DNA of 64,000 bases from positions 3,658,001-3,722,000 of the forward strand of contig NC_017955.1 in assembly GCF_000306785.1 (NCBI RefSeq), read 5' to 3'. A program made the position numbers and the translations under genes. The notes below the pieces were generated by a model. It had not been told where the DNA came from, did no database searches, and saw only the letters and a program-made list of their open reading frames with translations. Position 1 is the stretch's first letter. The number at the start of each line of letters is the position of its first letter. Positions 53,501 through 63,041 of the stretch are shown here, one piece after another. Origin of the DNA: Modestobacter italicus (GTDB lineage Bacteria > Actinomycetota > Actinomycetes > Mycobacteriales > Geodermatophilaceae).

Positions 53501-54674
53501 TCAGCGGGCCGTCTCGCTGGGCTGGACAGCTGAGGCTTTCGAAGCATTCGAAGGCCATGCCCATGCGCACCGGGGCCGCGAGGGTCATAAGTCTGAAAGA
53601 TTCGGTAAGAAGTACCAGTGGATCGCATTGCACGAGCTACTTGCCCGGCTAGCTGACAACTATCACTTCGGGTCTCGGTGGTCAACCGATCCGGGGTCGT
53701 TTCAAGGCCCTTGGGAGTGGATGGGCCGAGACATCGACCCTGGACTGCCTCCCTCGAAGTCGGCACCCGATGGCCGCAAAGTTGAGCTAGACGTAGTGCA
53801 TGAGCCCACATGGTTAGGGTGCGATCCTCAGCTCGACGTGGAAATCGACGAACGCTCGTGGGTGAGTGCCGAGGAAGACTGGCCCCAAGGCCCCGTGCGA
53901 ATGGATGGACCAGGCGGACGAAAGCAGATAGCCCTGTATCGGTATAGCTCGTGGGGCAGGCCGGCTGCTGGTGACGGAACTGCCTGGGATCGCCGACAGT
54001 GGCTCATCACCACCTCGTGGCTGGTCAAGAGCGACGAGATGCATGACGCGCTGGAGACGCTGAGGTTGCGTTCGTTGCGAGGCAGGTGGATGCCTGAACG
54101 CCGTGCCACAACGTCTCGATACTTCGGCGAGGCTTCGTGGTCGCCGATCAATCTTGACCCCCTCGCTACAGCGACCTGGGAGCCCATAGACCGGGGACCC
54201 GGTGATGCCATCAATGTGTTGCCGGCCGTGGAACAGTATCTCTGGGAGGGAAACGTCCTCGACTGCTCCATAGATGAAAGTGTTGACGTACACAAACTCA
54301 TAGACCTACTGATGGTAGGTGCCGAGTGGGATGGAACTAGGGCCGTGTGGACTTTCCGAGGAGAGGTTATAGCCTGCGCGATACGGTCCAGATCAGAACT
54401 GTTCGCTGGCGAGCACTCGGCTTTGCTATGTGATGAGACGTGGCTACTGGCTCGTTTGGAAGCTTTGGGCCTAAGTCTCGTCATCGGAACGCTTGGCGAG
54501 AAGCAGTCAATTAGGGATGTGAGCCACCGAGCTAGGAGTATCTGGTGCACCATGAGCCAGATTGCGTCCCTCGACGTCACCGCCGGCTATCAATCCGAAC
54601 CATTACGAACCGAGACTGAGGACAATAGTGAGTGGACAGGCCCTTTGGATGGAAGCGGCGCTGGACCGGCGTAG
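50556..54674 (+). CDS. Avs-like STAND NTPase with N-terminal PD-(D/E)XK nuclease
   Basis: A 1372-residue protein with three parts. Residues 1-160 look like an Mrr/Cap4-type nuclease: PDGGVEW (Asp42) and GFQGKFY (Gln60-x-Lys62) fit the D...QxK active site seen in effector domains of antiviral STAND proteins. The STAND P-loop NTPase spans about 300-620: Walker A GEAGQGKT (317-324), Walker B LIVIDGLNE (Asp391) and a WRTDYR sensor-like segment. The remaining ~750 residues are helical repeats of the sensor type, with a beta-rich end. Avs proteins bind a conserved phage protein, tetramerise and degrade DNA. Codon use is distinctly less GC-rich than neighbouring genes, pointing to recent transfer. 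Close specificity cannot be assigned. Confidence 0.82.
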   Translation: MISLLEILPYEGSSAKSWEELSYQVRPRNVGVTETRKTKAPDGGVEWYELYSDGHHEGFQGKFYENLSRAIGDMGRSVRTVATDRPDMTVLTFVVPFDFTDTAGKTKSDQDRWTDAVARWKSTIEGADRLDFRIIRGGDVLAELSKAEHAGRRAFWFGDAEISSAWMTSLVAVARQVAGERYTPEAHTDTDVENTLQGLAVSNSYIAETQARLVRLSAAMKTASWSSRSDLIADLDGSIRSLVSDSRPVHAWAPHLRQSLSHIRNALEPLPTKNHSPLRYSADLAQKRLEQSLNAAEDHLANAASLAAESRELGLHGEAGQGKTHAVLHFAEQLLQQGQPVITIMGEAVTASGWWAAIKEQLRSDVSLDVFLSALSARAEASGTQGLIVIDGLNESQDARRWRTDLPSLRAAMSTHENLSLLVTWRTDYRKLIAPPRDFPLLRHRGFRGNEREAIHNYARHYKIAAPEHFSVDTAFDNPLLLKLYCEVQARNPRLQRTGASRSEIFGAFVEMRLEDIGDKLELSPARLQVVREGLNVVCDLLLSDRARFVDRTRIEPLVDALLPERTLWPKTLFASLVSMGLLEIRPRYDGAEAVSLPFQAFSEFVLCRRLLERLETDTPTTEQLADVLGSRHDLWRPAATLLPELYARELQDVLPEASSRNRASELREYTLRSFAERSRAAFSQRALSLLEAYLHAPAAPDELSNIAGDVFVALSVRPGHAANADWLHEALAKLTMADRDASFGVMTYFVLEESDAFGRLLDWASATAADRDSEHIRLSAKMLLWLESSPNRSLRDVSLRALVNLGTVHPEMLSDLIDAFRSNNDAYVVQRLGALVFGCLLRGCPSTSDAAIIESLISWRAIGLPVDVLARDSLRGSAYALAHRGAIDQERARGFDPPYQADPPSEPDTAEALMERHQRAEQGNPREAAAIMRSCLSEWGDFNKYVVRSDVGTFSWAPLTGPRPTSREDVVSADWAGRWIAQRAVSLGWTAEAFEAFEGHAHAHRGREGHKSERFGKKYQWIALHELLARLADNYHFGSRWSTDPGSFQGPWEWMGRDIDPGLPPSKSAPDGRKVELDVVHEPTWLGCDPQLDVEIDERSWVSAEEDWPQGPVRMDGPGGRKQIALYRYSSWGRPAAGDGTAWDRRQWLITTSWLVKSDEMHDALETLRLRSLRGRWMPERRATTSRYFGEASWSPINLDPLATATWEPIDRGPGDAINVLPAVEQYLWEGNVLDCSIDESVDVHKLIDLLMVGAEWDGTRAVWTFRGEVIACAIRSRSELFAGEHSALLCDETWLLARLEALGLSLVIGTLGEKQSIRDVSHRARSIWCTMSQIASLDVTAGYQSEPLRTETEDNSEWTGPLDGSGAGPA

Positions 54675-54937
54675 ATCGACATGAAGTTGCTGACCGGCTC
54701 AGCCGAGAAGCCGACTTGACGGGTGCGAGCGCCGATAGCTCAAGGCCTTGGAAACCTCCAGGAGTACATCGATGTCCTGATCTCAGGTGCCGGGACTCGT
54801 TGTGACCTGTCGCGGTACCGGCCGCAAGATAGGTCGTCGACTGGCCTTAAGCGGCCCACTATGGGGGAGTAAGCCCTTCGGCCGGGTCAGGGCTGGGGGC
54901 ATCAGCCGAGGCAGTTGGTGACCCTGGCGGTCGACGG

Positions 54938-56773
54938 GTGAGCCGGGGAATGGAAAGTCCAAACGGACAGACCGACGTACGACGGGACAGGCGAATGTCG
55001 ACAGGACGTGCCACGCGGCGAAGCACCAGGCCGCGGACCGCCCGCAGGGCCGCCGCACGGGCCGCGCGCAAGGGCGCCGACCGTGCCGAGCGACGTGGCC
55101 GTCAAGTCCCGCCGACCGTTGATGGGTTCAGCGCCGCGCTGGCTGACCGCGGGTACGACGGCGTGGCAGAGGCGCTCATCTCGCGACACAACCAGCGCAT
55201 GCAGCGCCTACATGAGGCCGCCGAAGTCCTGCAACAGTGCGCCTTTCCGGCGCTGTCGGGCTACTTGCCGATGCAGCTCGTGGCCCAAGAGCTCGGCGCC
55301 CATCCGGGGCGGTGGCCGTCCCACAGCGGCGGCACGTGGCCCGATCATCTGGCGTGGGGGTTGGACAGCGTCGCGGCCGCGGTCCGGCTCATGCTAGCGA
55401 TTCAGCCGGTTGGCGCGGCGGTCCTTTCCCGCACGCAACTGGAGCGATGGTCGTCGAACCTGCGGTTCAACAGCGCTCTCGCCCAGATCCAGGGCGAAGA
55501 CACTGCCGCGTGGCTGACGCGCCTGTGGACTTCGCCAGGCGTATCCCTGATCCCGCGCTCCTCGAGCGTGGGTGCACTGTTCGCCGACCTCAGCGAGGTG
55601 TTGCACGGCCGTGGACCGCTCATGCCCCTGGTCTGGCTCGACGTCGCCGACGTCACCGCACTCCCAACCGGCGACCAACTTCGGTTGATGGATACCCTCA
55701 CTGACGCTCAGCTCGTCAGCTTGACCCAGCTGCGCAACTGCCTTGCCACCGCGGCCGAAGAGAAGGACTGGCCGGTGCTCGCTGAGACCGCCGCGGCCAT
55801 CCGGCTCATCGAGCCCGCCCACAGCTGGACCCCCGACGTCGCCGCAACCGTCGTCCCCCTCATCCCGAGCCACTTCGCTGGTCTGGAAGGACAGCTCGGG
55901 GCGCTAGCCACCGGCCACGCCAAGAGCATGCACGCGCTGCGCCACGGTCAAGATCCCGAGTACCCATCCGAGACGTGGCCGCTGTTCGCGTTCGGTCAGC
56001 AACGCTTCCGCGCGCTCATCACCGCGAGGAGGGCGTTCGAGCATGAGCGGGAGCTTCTTGGTGAGCGCTTTGGCGAGCACGGCATCGAAGAGTTGGGAAC
56101 CGAGGCGGTCCTTTCCGGTGAAATGGCCGCGATGCTTGCGGTCTGGCTGCGCGAGCGCAACACCGCGCCGCTGGCTGCAGACGCATTTGCGGTCTGCGCC
56201 TCGGCACTACGGTCAGCGCACTGGCTGTGGCTTGAGGACGACGACCGAGCGATGGGATGCCTGCGGTGCGTGATTGAACAGCTCGCGCGCGCTCGGACCT
56301 GGCGGGTGAAGCCGGAACGGGCGACCAGGATTGAAGCCACCCAGAACGCCACTCCACGAGACTGGATCGAAGGCTCCGGCTGGCGGCGCCTCGGCCTGAT
56401 GAACAGAGCCCTCGGGGAGTTCGCGCACGGTTCGACCAGCGCGGACTGGTCTCTCGCCCGCGACGCGCTCGTCGCGCTGCAATCCGATCCGCAGGACGAG
56501 CTCGCGCGGTTCACCGGTCGAAGCCACGCCCTTTCCGCGCTCATCTTCATGGTCTCAGTGGAGTGCTCGGCGTGGGTGGACCAGTTCAGCACCGAACTAG
56601 GCGAGGCGTACCGCAAGGTCATCCGTATCAACGACGACCAGGCCAACCGAGCAATCGAAGCGCTGATGAACCGGGCGTGGAACGCGCGAGCCACCCCGTT
56701 GCGGCGCGAGCGGACTACCAGTCCCCACGACGACCGCGGAGCAGCGCCCGGCGGGTCCGGCGACGCCTCCTAA
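54938..56773 (+). CDS. Large unknown protein next to the STAND gene
   Basis: A 611-residue protein. The first ~60 residues are very Arg/Ala-rich and may be disordered or nucleic-acid binding; the rest is predicted helical, with no membrane segment and no motif I recognise (for example LSGYLPMQLVAQELGAHPGR, WRRLGLMNRALGEFAHGSTS). The base composition is that of the host, unlike the STAND gene. The start is uncertain: GTG at 54938, ATG at 54950 or ATG at 54995. It lies 263 bases after the STAND gene on the same strand, so it could be cargo or an accessory gene. Confidence 0.72.
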   Translation: MSRGMESPNGQTDVRRDRRMSTGRATRRSTRPRTARRAAARAARKGADRAERRGRQVPPTVDGFSAALADRGYDGVAEALISRHNQRMQRLHEAAEVLQQCAFPALSGYLPMQLVAQELGAHPGRWPSHSGGTWPDHLAWGLDSVAAAVRLMLAIQPVGAAVLSRTQLERWSSNLRFNSALAQIQGEDTAAWLTRLWTSPGVSLIPRSSSVGALFADLSEVLHGRGPLMPLVWLDVADVTALPTGDQLRLMDTLTDAQLVSLTQLRNCLATAAEEKDWPVLAETAAAIRLIEPAHSWTPDVAATVVPLIPSHFAGLEGQLGALATGHAKSMHALRHGQDPEYPSETWPLFAFGQQRFRALITARRAFEHERELLGERFGEHGIEELGTEAVLSGEMAAMLAVWLRERNTAPLAADAFAVCASALRSAHWLWLEDDDRAMGCLRCVIEQLARARTWRVKPERATRIEATQNATPRDWIEGSGWRRLGLMNRALGEFAHGSTSADWSLARDALVALQSDPQDELARFTGRSHALSALIFMVSVECSAWVDQFSTELGEAYRKVIRINDDQANRAIEALMNRAWNARATPLRRERTTSPHDDRGAAPGGSGDAS

Positions 56774-57003
56774 CGAACTCCGCACCTGTCGCTAATCCAG
56801 ACGGACGAAGCTCAAGAACCGCCTTTGGGACACCGGGAAGGTCGAGGCCTGAGCCGGCTCTCCCGCGAGGCATCGCCCGCGAACCGTCTATGCGGAAGAC
56901 CCAACCTGGCCGAGCAGCACTGGAGACTCCAAGATCGAGCGGCATCACACCTCATGCACTTCGGATGATCTTGATGTGGGACAGGGCTTCCTAGCGTCAG
57001 AGC

Positions 57004-60000
57004 GTGATGACGCTGCACAAGCTCACGGCAGGGAACGGGTACACGTATCTGACGCGCCAGGTGGCTGCGCAGGACGCCGCCGGGAGCAGCGGCCGAGGCC
57101 TCGGGGACTACTACAACGAGAAGGGCGAGTCTCCGGGAACGTGGATGTGTCGCGGGCTTGCCGGTGTGCCGGACTTCCCCGTCGGGAAGCAGGTCACCGA
57201 GGCGCAGATGGTCGCGCTGTTCGGCCGGGGACGTCACCCCAACGCCGTCCAAATAGAGCAGGCCGCACGCGCTGCGGGCATGGACGCGGAGCGCGTCGAT
57301 CAGGCCAGCAGACTCGGCCGGCCGTACCTGGTCTTCGAGCAAGGCAATGAGTTTCGGCGGCGCTGCGCGAGCAAATTTCGCGAGTACAACGCCTCTCGTG
57401 GGCTGGACGCCGCCGCTTCAGTCCCGGAGAAGGAGCGGGCCGCCGTCCGCACCGAGGCTGCCCGCGCCATGTTCGCCGAGCTGTACGGCCGTGCTCCTGC
57501 CGACGCACGTGAGCTGTCCGGCCATCTCGCCCGCATCTCCCGCCAGTCGACAACAGCCGTTGCCGGATACGACCTGACCTTCAGCCCGGTGAAGAGCGTC
57601 TCGACGCTCTGGGCAATCGCGCCACGCGGCATCGCCAGGGTCATCGAGAAGGCACACGACGATGCCGTCGCCGACACCCTGAGCTGGTTGGAAGACCACG
57701 CGACCTACACCCGCACCGGCCGCCACGGGGTCGCCCAGGTCAACGTGCGAGGGCTGATCGCTGCAGCCTTCACGCACCGCGACTCCCGCGCCGGCGACCC
57801 GGACCTGCACACGCACGTCGCAATCAGCAACAAGGTGCAGACCCTCGACGGTCGCTGGCTCGCTCTCGACGGGCGGCCGCTCTACAAGAACAACGTCGCT
57901 GCCTCCGAGCGCTACAACACCCGACTTGAAGCGTTCCTGGTGGAGCGTCTGGGAGTGCGCTTTGGCGAGCGCCCCGGCACTGATGCCGGTAAGCGGCCGG
58001 TCCGCGAGATCGTCGGCGTTGACGGGCCACTCCCCCGCCTCTGGTCGTCGCGGCGCGCAGCGATCGACGCTCGGCGGGCGGTGCTCTCGACTCGCTTCCA
58101 GACCGACCACGGGCGACCACCGACGGCCGTCGAGGCAATCGCGCTGGCACAGCAGGCCAACCTGGAGACGCGGCGGGCCAAGCACGAGGCTCGGTCCCGA
58201 GCCGAGCAGCGGTCCACCTGGCGCGCGGAGGCACTCGCCGTGCTGGGCGGGGAAAGACAACTGCGTAGCTACCTGGCCCGAGTGCTGGACCAGGCCACCG
58301 CGGGCGCGCCGGCCTTCCGACCCTCAAACGCCTGGGTGCTCCAGACGGCCACGCAGGTGATCTCGACGGTCTCCTCCACTCGAGCGACATGGCTGGAGAG
58401 CAACGTCCGAGCAGAAGCCGAGCGCCACGTCCGCACCGTCGGAATTCGGTTGGAAGATCTAAACCGCACCGTCGATGCACTCGTCGGGGCAGCGTTGTCA
58501 CCCCCGCTGTCGACTCGGCTCGACAAGCCCAGCAGGGCCACCGAACCGAGCGCCCTCCGTCGGCCGGACGGCTCGTCGGTCTACACCGTGGCCGGCTCGG
58601 CGATCTACACCTCCAGCACCGTCCTCGCCGCCGAGCAATCCGTGATTGCGGCCGCCGACCGGCGGGATGGACGTGTCACCCCGCCGTCATCCGTCGATCT
58701 CGCACTCTTGGAGTCTGTCGCCAACGGGGTGACGTTGAATGCCGGGCAGGAGCAGCTGGTCCGAGAGCTGGCCACGTCGGGTGCGCGAGTCCAGCTCGCG
58801 CTGGCACCCGCCGGCACAGGGAAGACGACGGCGCTGAGCGTCCTGGCAGCGGCCTGGCGGGCGGGCGGCGGAGACATCATCGGACTAGCTCCGTCCGCCG
58901 CGGCGAGCTCAGTGCTCCGCGACCAGCTGGGCACGACCACCGACACCCTCGCCAAGCTCGTTCACGCGCTGAGCACCGGGCATGACGTCCTTCCCTGGAT
59001 GGACACCATGGGTCCTGAGACGCTCGTCGTCATCGACGAGGCCGGTATGGCCGGCACTGCCGACCTCGCCAGCGTGGTCGAGTTCGTCACCGGTGCCGGC
59101 GGCTCCGTGCGGCTCATCGGCGACGACCGCCAACTTGCCGCCATCGGCGCCGGCGGCCTCCTGCGCGACCTGGCCACCCGATATGGCGCCGTCACCCTCA
59201 CCCAGGTCGTCCGGTTCACTCATCCGGATACCGGCGAGGCCAACCCCGCCGAAGGAGCAGCCTCCCTGGCGCTGAGGGAAGGCGATCCCGCCGCACTCGC
59301 CTACTACGTCGACCACGGCCGCATCCACGTCGGCGACGTCAGCACGGTCACCGAGGACGCCTACTCCGTCTGGGCGGCCGACCGGGCAGCCGGCCGCGAT
59401 GCCATCCTGCTCGCGCCCACTCGCGGCCTGGCCGCTGAGCTGAACACCCGCGCGCGCCACGACCGTCTGGCCAGGGAGGGACAACCCAGCGGACCAGAGG
59501 TCACGCTGGTCGACGGCTCGCGCGCCTCGGTCGGCGACGTGATCTTCACGCGCCGGAACAGGCGCAGGCTGCAGACGTCCGCGACCGACTGGGTGAAGAA
59601 CGGCGACCGCTGGACCGTCGCCGCCGTCGATCCATCCGGCGCCATCGACGTCGTCGACGAGCGCACCGGGAGGCAGGTCACCCTGCCGGCCGACTACGTG
59701 CACAGACACGTCGCCCTCGGCTACGCGACGACCGTGCACGCCGCGCAAGGCGTTACCGCGGACAGGTCCTACGTCCTCGCCACCGGCGTGGAGTCGCGCC
59801 AGCAGCTGTACGTAGCAATGACCCGCGGTCGACACGAGAACCACGTCTTCCTGGCCGTGGCAGGGGACGGCGACCCGCACAGCGCCATCACCCGCGATGC
59901 GCTGCTCCCGCCCACCGCCGTCGAGCTGCTCGGCCGTGTCCTCGACCGTGACGACGCGTCGATCTCCGCAGGAAGCTGGGCTCGGACGCTCGCCGACCCA

Positions 60001-62481
60001 GCCGCCCGACTCGGCAAGAGCAGCGACTGCTACCACCACGCCCTCACCACCGCGGCGGAGCAGCAACTCGGTCGAGCCGCGGTCGAAGCCATCGACTCGG
60101 CCAGCGAGGCGGCGGTCAGCGGCCTGACCCTGCACGACGCCTACCCCGCGCTGCGCGGGCGTCTGGCGCTGTGCGCCCTCGCCGGCCACGACCCCGCCGC
60201 ACTACTTCATGGGGCACTGAGGTCGCCGCGAGGGCTGGAGGACGCGCGGGACGTCGCCGCGGTCCTGGACTGGCGCATCGACCCTGGGAGCCTCAGCTCG
60301 ACCGAGGTTGCACCGCTGCCGTGGCTGCCCGGTGTGCCACAGACGCTGGCGGCCAACAGTGAATGGGGTCCCTACCTCGACGAGCGCCAGCGCGAGGTCG
60401 CGGCGCTGGCCGACGAGGTGTCGGAGCAGGCGCGCTCCTGGACGCCGGTGAGTGCACCGACCTGGGCCCGGCCGTTCCTCGATCGGGACGTTGCACTGGT
60501 CGCGGACCTCGCTGTCTGGCGGGCCGCCCACGGTGTCGACCACGGGGATCTGCGGCCCACCGGCCCGGCGCAACGTGCAGCGGTCGACGCCCGGGTGCAG
60601 CGCACGCTCGATGCCCGCGCCGCGCAATTGGTCGGTGAGGCGGGTTCGGCCACCGCACGGTGGCGACCTCTGGTCGACGGCCTTGACCCGCGGGTTGCAT
60701 CCGACCCGTACTGGCCGTTGCTCGCCGACCGGTTGAGCATCGCCGAACGCGCCGGTGTCGACGTCGCCGCAGTCCTCCGCGCCGCCGGCGGCCAACGGCT
60801 ACCCGACGAGCAGCCGGCAGCCGCGCTTTGGTGGCGCGTGTCCGCCCACCTCTCCCCCGCTGCTGCGACCGCCACGCAGCCATCCGCGCGGTCGCTGCGA
60901 CCGAGCTGGACTTCGGACCTGATCGACGTCCTCGGGGCAACAGCCGCCAACCGGGTGGCCGCCGATCCTGCGTGGCCCGGCCTCATCGCCGCCGTCGAAC
61001 GAGGCCGCGACGCCGGCTGGCAGCCAGCCGACCTGTTGTCCACAGCATTCGACCTGTTGCGGAGCGGTCAACCCGACGACGAGGAGCTGCGCCCTGAAGA
61101 GCTGGCCATTGCCATCGCGTGGCGCATCGGCCAGCTCCTCGAGTCAGACCGCCGCATCAGTAAGGAGCAGTCGACGACGGACGACGTCCCGGACTGGTCG
61201 ATCGGCCTGACCGAACCAGACGAGACCGAGCCAGCGCCTGAGCCGACGCTCGATCCCCTGCGGAGCCTTGCCGACGACGACGGCGAAGCACAGCCTGGCC
61301 GCGTTCGATTGCTCGAACTCAATGAGCAGGCCGCCGTCTTCTTCACCTCCCACTTCCGCGACGCCTGGGCCCCGGGCTATCTGGCTCGACGTCTCGGCAT
61401 GGATAAGACCGGAAACGTGGACGCTCTCGAGGGGTTCACCATCGGCTATGCGCCGGCCAACTGGACGGCGTTGACCGACCATCTGCGACAGCTAGGTGCC
61501 ACTGACGCCGAGATCGTCGCGGCCGGGCTGGGCAGCTACGCGTCGACCGGTCGGGTGATCGACCGGTTCCGGGACCGCCTCGTCTTCGCGATCCGCGGCG
61601 GCGACGGGATCCGCGGCTGGATCGGCCGCCGCAACCCCGCCCGCGACGACGACCGAGGACACGGATCTCCCAAATACCTCAACACCGCGCAGACGGAGCT
61701 CTTCACCAAGGGCAACGAGATGTACGGCCTCACCGAGGCGATGCCAGCCTTGGCCGCCGGCGCCACGCCGGTTCTGGTCGAGGGCCCACTCGACGTGCTC
61801 GCCGTGACACTGGCAGGCCGAGGCGCCTACGTCGGCATCGCGCCGTTGGGCACGTCATTCACCGACGCGCAGGCCGACCTCCTACGTCCTCACATCCAGC
61901 CGGGACGACGCGGCGTCATCGTCGCCACCGACGCGGACCGCGCTGGTCGGCTAGCTGCTGAAGGAGCCTTCTGGCGACTCACCGCTCGCGGTGACGATCC
62001 CGGTCAGCTGGTCAGCCCCGCCGGCAAGGACCCCGCTGAGGTCCTGGAGATGGCCGGGCCCGAGGCGTTGCGTCGCGCACTTGACTCATCGGCATCACTC
62101 GCTGCGTCCATCGTCCGAGCACGCGTCGACGACTTCGCGGATCGCTTGGACACAGTCGAGGGGCAGGTCTTGGCCACCCGCCAGGCGGCCGCGGTCATCG
62201 CCGCACTGCCGCCGTCCAGCTGGCCAGCTCACCTGGTGGACGTCATCGTGCGCACAGGCATCGCCCCCGACATCGCCGCCGCCGAGGTCATGGACGCGGC
62301 CTCGCGTAATGACCTCGCCAGCCCGGACGACGGAACGGCCAGCACCGGCGCCGCCACCGCACCTGCGGGTTGGCTGCCGAGGTCGACTGCGAACAGGGCG
62401 CTGGCGGTCAGCGACCGCGAGGCACTTGCCGCGGCTGGCCCACGGATCCTGGCTCCCATGGGAGCACCACTGCAGCGGTAG
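57004..62481 (+). CDS. MobF relaxase-helicase-primase fusion (TraA/TrwC type)
   Basis: A 1825-residue conjugation protein. The TrwC relaxase domain (about 1-400) has candidate catalytic tyrosines at 13 and 15 (NGYTYL) and the metal site DLHTHV (His269, His271). The RecD2/TraI-type helicase (~570-1000) has Walker A APAGTGKT (601-608), Walker B VVIDEAGM (Asp678-Glu679) and TTVHAAQGVTADRSYV. The C-terminal ~350 residues add a DnaG-like primase: a RLLELNEQAAVFFTSHF start and a TOPRIM with Glu1593 (VEGPLDVLAV) and Asp1643/Asp1645 (ATDADRAGR). It nicks oriT, unwinds and may prime the transferred strand. Start GTG 57004 or ATG 57007. Confidence 0.92.
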   Translation: MMTLHKLTAGNGYTYLTRQVAAQDAAGSSGRGLGDYYNEKGESPGTWMCRGLAGVPDFPVGKQVTEAQMVALFGRGRHPNAVQIEQAARAAGMDAERVDQASRLGRPYLVFEQGNEFRRRCASKFREYNASRGLDAAASVPEKERAAVRTEAARAMFAELYGRAPADARELSGHLARISRQSTTAVAGYDLTFSPVKSVSTLWAIAPRGIARVIEKAHDDAVADTLSWLEDHATYTRTGRHGVAQVNVRGLIAAAFTHRDSRAGDPDLHTHVAISNKVQTLDGRWLALDGRPLYKNNVAASERYNTRLEAFLVERLGVRFGERPGTDAGKRPVREIVGVDGPLPRLWSSRRAAIDARRAVLSTRFQTDHGRPPTAVEAIALAQQANLETRRAKHEARSRAEQRSTWRAEALAVLGGERQLRSYLARVLDQATAGAPAFRPSNAWVLQTATQVISTVSSTRATWLESNVRAEAERHVRTVGIRLEDLNRTVDALVGAALSPPLSTRLDKPSRATEPSALRRPDGSSVYTVAGSAIYTSSTVLAAEQSVIAAADRRDGRVTPPSSVDLALLESVANGVTLNAGQEQLVRELATSGARVQLALAPAGTGKTTALSVLAAAWRAGGGDIIGLAPSAAASSVLRDQLGTTTDTLAKLVHALSTGHDVLPWMDTMGPETLVVIDEAGMAGTADLASVVEFVTGAGGSVRLIGDDRQLAAIGAGGLLRDLATRYGAVTLTQVVRFTHPDTGEANPAEGAASLALREGDPAALAYYVDHGRIHVGDVSTVTEDAYSVWAADRAAGRDAILLAPTRGLAAELNTRARHDRLAREGQPSGPEVTLVDGSRASVGDVIFTRRNRRRLQTSATDWVKNGDRWTVAAVDPSGAIDVVDERTGRQVTLPADYVHRHVALGYATTVHAAQGVTADRSYVLATGVESRQQLYVAMTRGRHENHVFLAVAGDGDPHSAITRDALLPPTAVELLGRVLDRDDASISAGSWARTLADPAARLGKSSDCYHHALTTAAEQQLGRAAVEAIDSASEAAVSGLTLHDAYPALRGRLALCALAGHDPAALLHGALRSPRGLEDARDVAAVLDWRIDPGSLSSTEVAPLPWLPGVPQTLAANSEWGPYLDERQREVAALADEVSEQARSWTPVSAPTWARPFLDRDVALVADLAVWRAAHGVDHGDLRPTGPAQRAAVDARVQRTLDARAAQLVGEAGSATARWRPLVDGLDPRVASDPYWPLLADRLSIAERAGVDVAAVLRAAGGQRLPDEQPAAALWWRVSAHLSPAAATATQPSARSLRPSWTSDLIDVLGATAANRVAADPAWPGLIAAVERGRDAGWQPADLLSTAFDLLRSGQPDDEELRPEELAIAIAWRIGQLLESDRRISKEQSTTDDVPDWSIGLTEPDETEPAPEPTLDPLRSLADDDGEAQPGRVRLLELNEQAAVFFTSHFRDAWAPGYLARRLGMDKTGNVDALEGFTIGYAPANWTALTDHLRQLGATDAEIVAAGLGSYASTGRVIDRFRDRLVFAIRGGDGIRGWIGRRNPARDDDRGHGSPKYLNTAQTELFTKGNEMYGLTEAMPALAAGATPVLVEGPLDVLAVTLAGRGAYVGIAPLGTSFTDAQADLLRPHIQPGRRGVIVATDADRAGRLAAEGAFWRLTARGDDPGQLVSPAGKDPAEVLEMAGPEALRRALDSSASLAASIVRARVDDFADRLDTVEGQVLATRQAAAVIAALPPSSWPAHLVDVIVRTGIAPDIAAAEVMDAASRNDLASPDDGTASTGAATAPAGWLPRSTANRALAVSDREALAAAGPRILAPMGAPLQR

Positions 62482-62546
62482 CTCAGCGGTGTCGGGCGAC
62501 GGCGGGGTCCCGTCAGCCTCAGCCCGGAAGGACCTTCGGGAAGGGG

Positions 62547-63041
62547 TCAGGAGCCAGCGGTGCCGAGGAAGGCAACGTACCGGCTCTCCGCAGGCCAGGC
62601 TTGGTGCCGGCCGGTCCGGCAGGTGCTCTCCCCGAGACGCCCGACCATGCGGTCGCAGAACATCGGGAAGGCGTAGCGGTTCCACTCCTCGACCAGCTCA
62701 GGTCCAGTCGCGAGCTCCGCCTGCCAACGCAGCACCGTCAGCACGGGCAGCTCGCGGGCGATGTGCGGGTGGCTGCGCCAGCAGGCCGGGACCATGGCCG
62801 CGGGTCGCCAGGCGTACTCGTGGTTGATCCAAGCAGCGACGTCACCGCACCAGTCCCACATCGCAGCGCCCAGCTCGCTGCTGCACCCGGCCGGTTCCCA
62901 CGGCCGCTCGATGTCTGCCGCAACTCCTGACCTCGCTGAGCGCCCCGGCTCCCGGCGGCGGTCCTCTGCCAGCAGTTCGAGCGCTCCGAGCACGATCAGC
63001 GGTGGGGTGGGAAAGGGCAGCAGGATCACCAGGACCCCCAT
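62547..63041 (-). CDS. Conjugative-element protein of unknown function (DUF4913-like)
   Basis: A 164-residue protein. A short hydrophobic start (VLVILLPFPTPPLIVLGALE) is followed by a soluble region with WINHEYAWRPAAMVPACWRS, then HPHIARELPVLTVLRWQAEL and RYAFPMFCDRM, a Trp-rich pattern resembling small proteins carried next to coupling-protein genes on actinobacterial elements. Assignment to DUF4913 is tentative. It overlaps the coupling protein gene by 16 bases in the same direction, so it is translated after it. Confidence 0.72.
   Translation of the reverse strand: MGVLVILLPFPTPPLIVLGALELLAEDRRREPGRSARSGVAADIERPWEPAGCSSELGAAMWDWCGDVAAWINHEYAWRPAAMVPACWRSHPHIARELPVLTVLRWQAELATGPELVEEWNRYAFPMFCDRMVGRLGESTCRTGRHQAWPAESRYVAFLGTAGS

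Noticed and set aside
58909-60189. 426-codon minus-strand frame inside the relaxase gene
   Set aside because: The plus strand encodes clear helicase motifs here; the minus frame has none.
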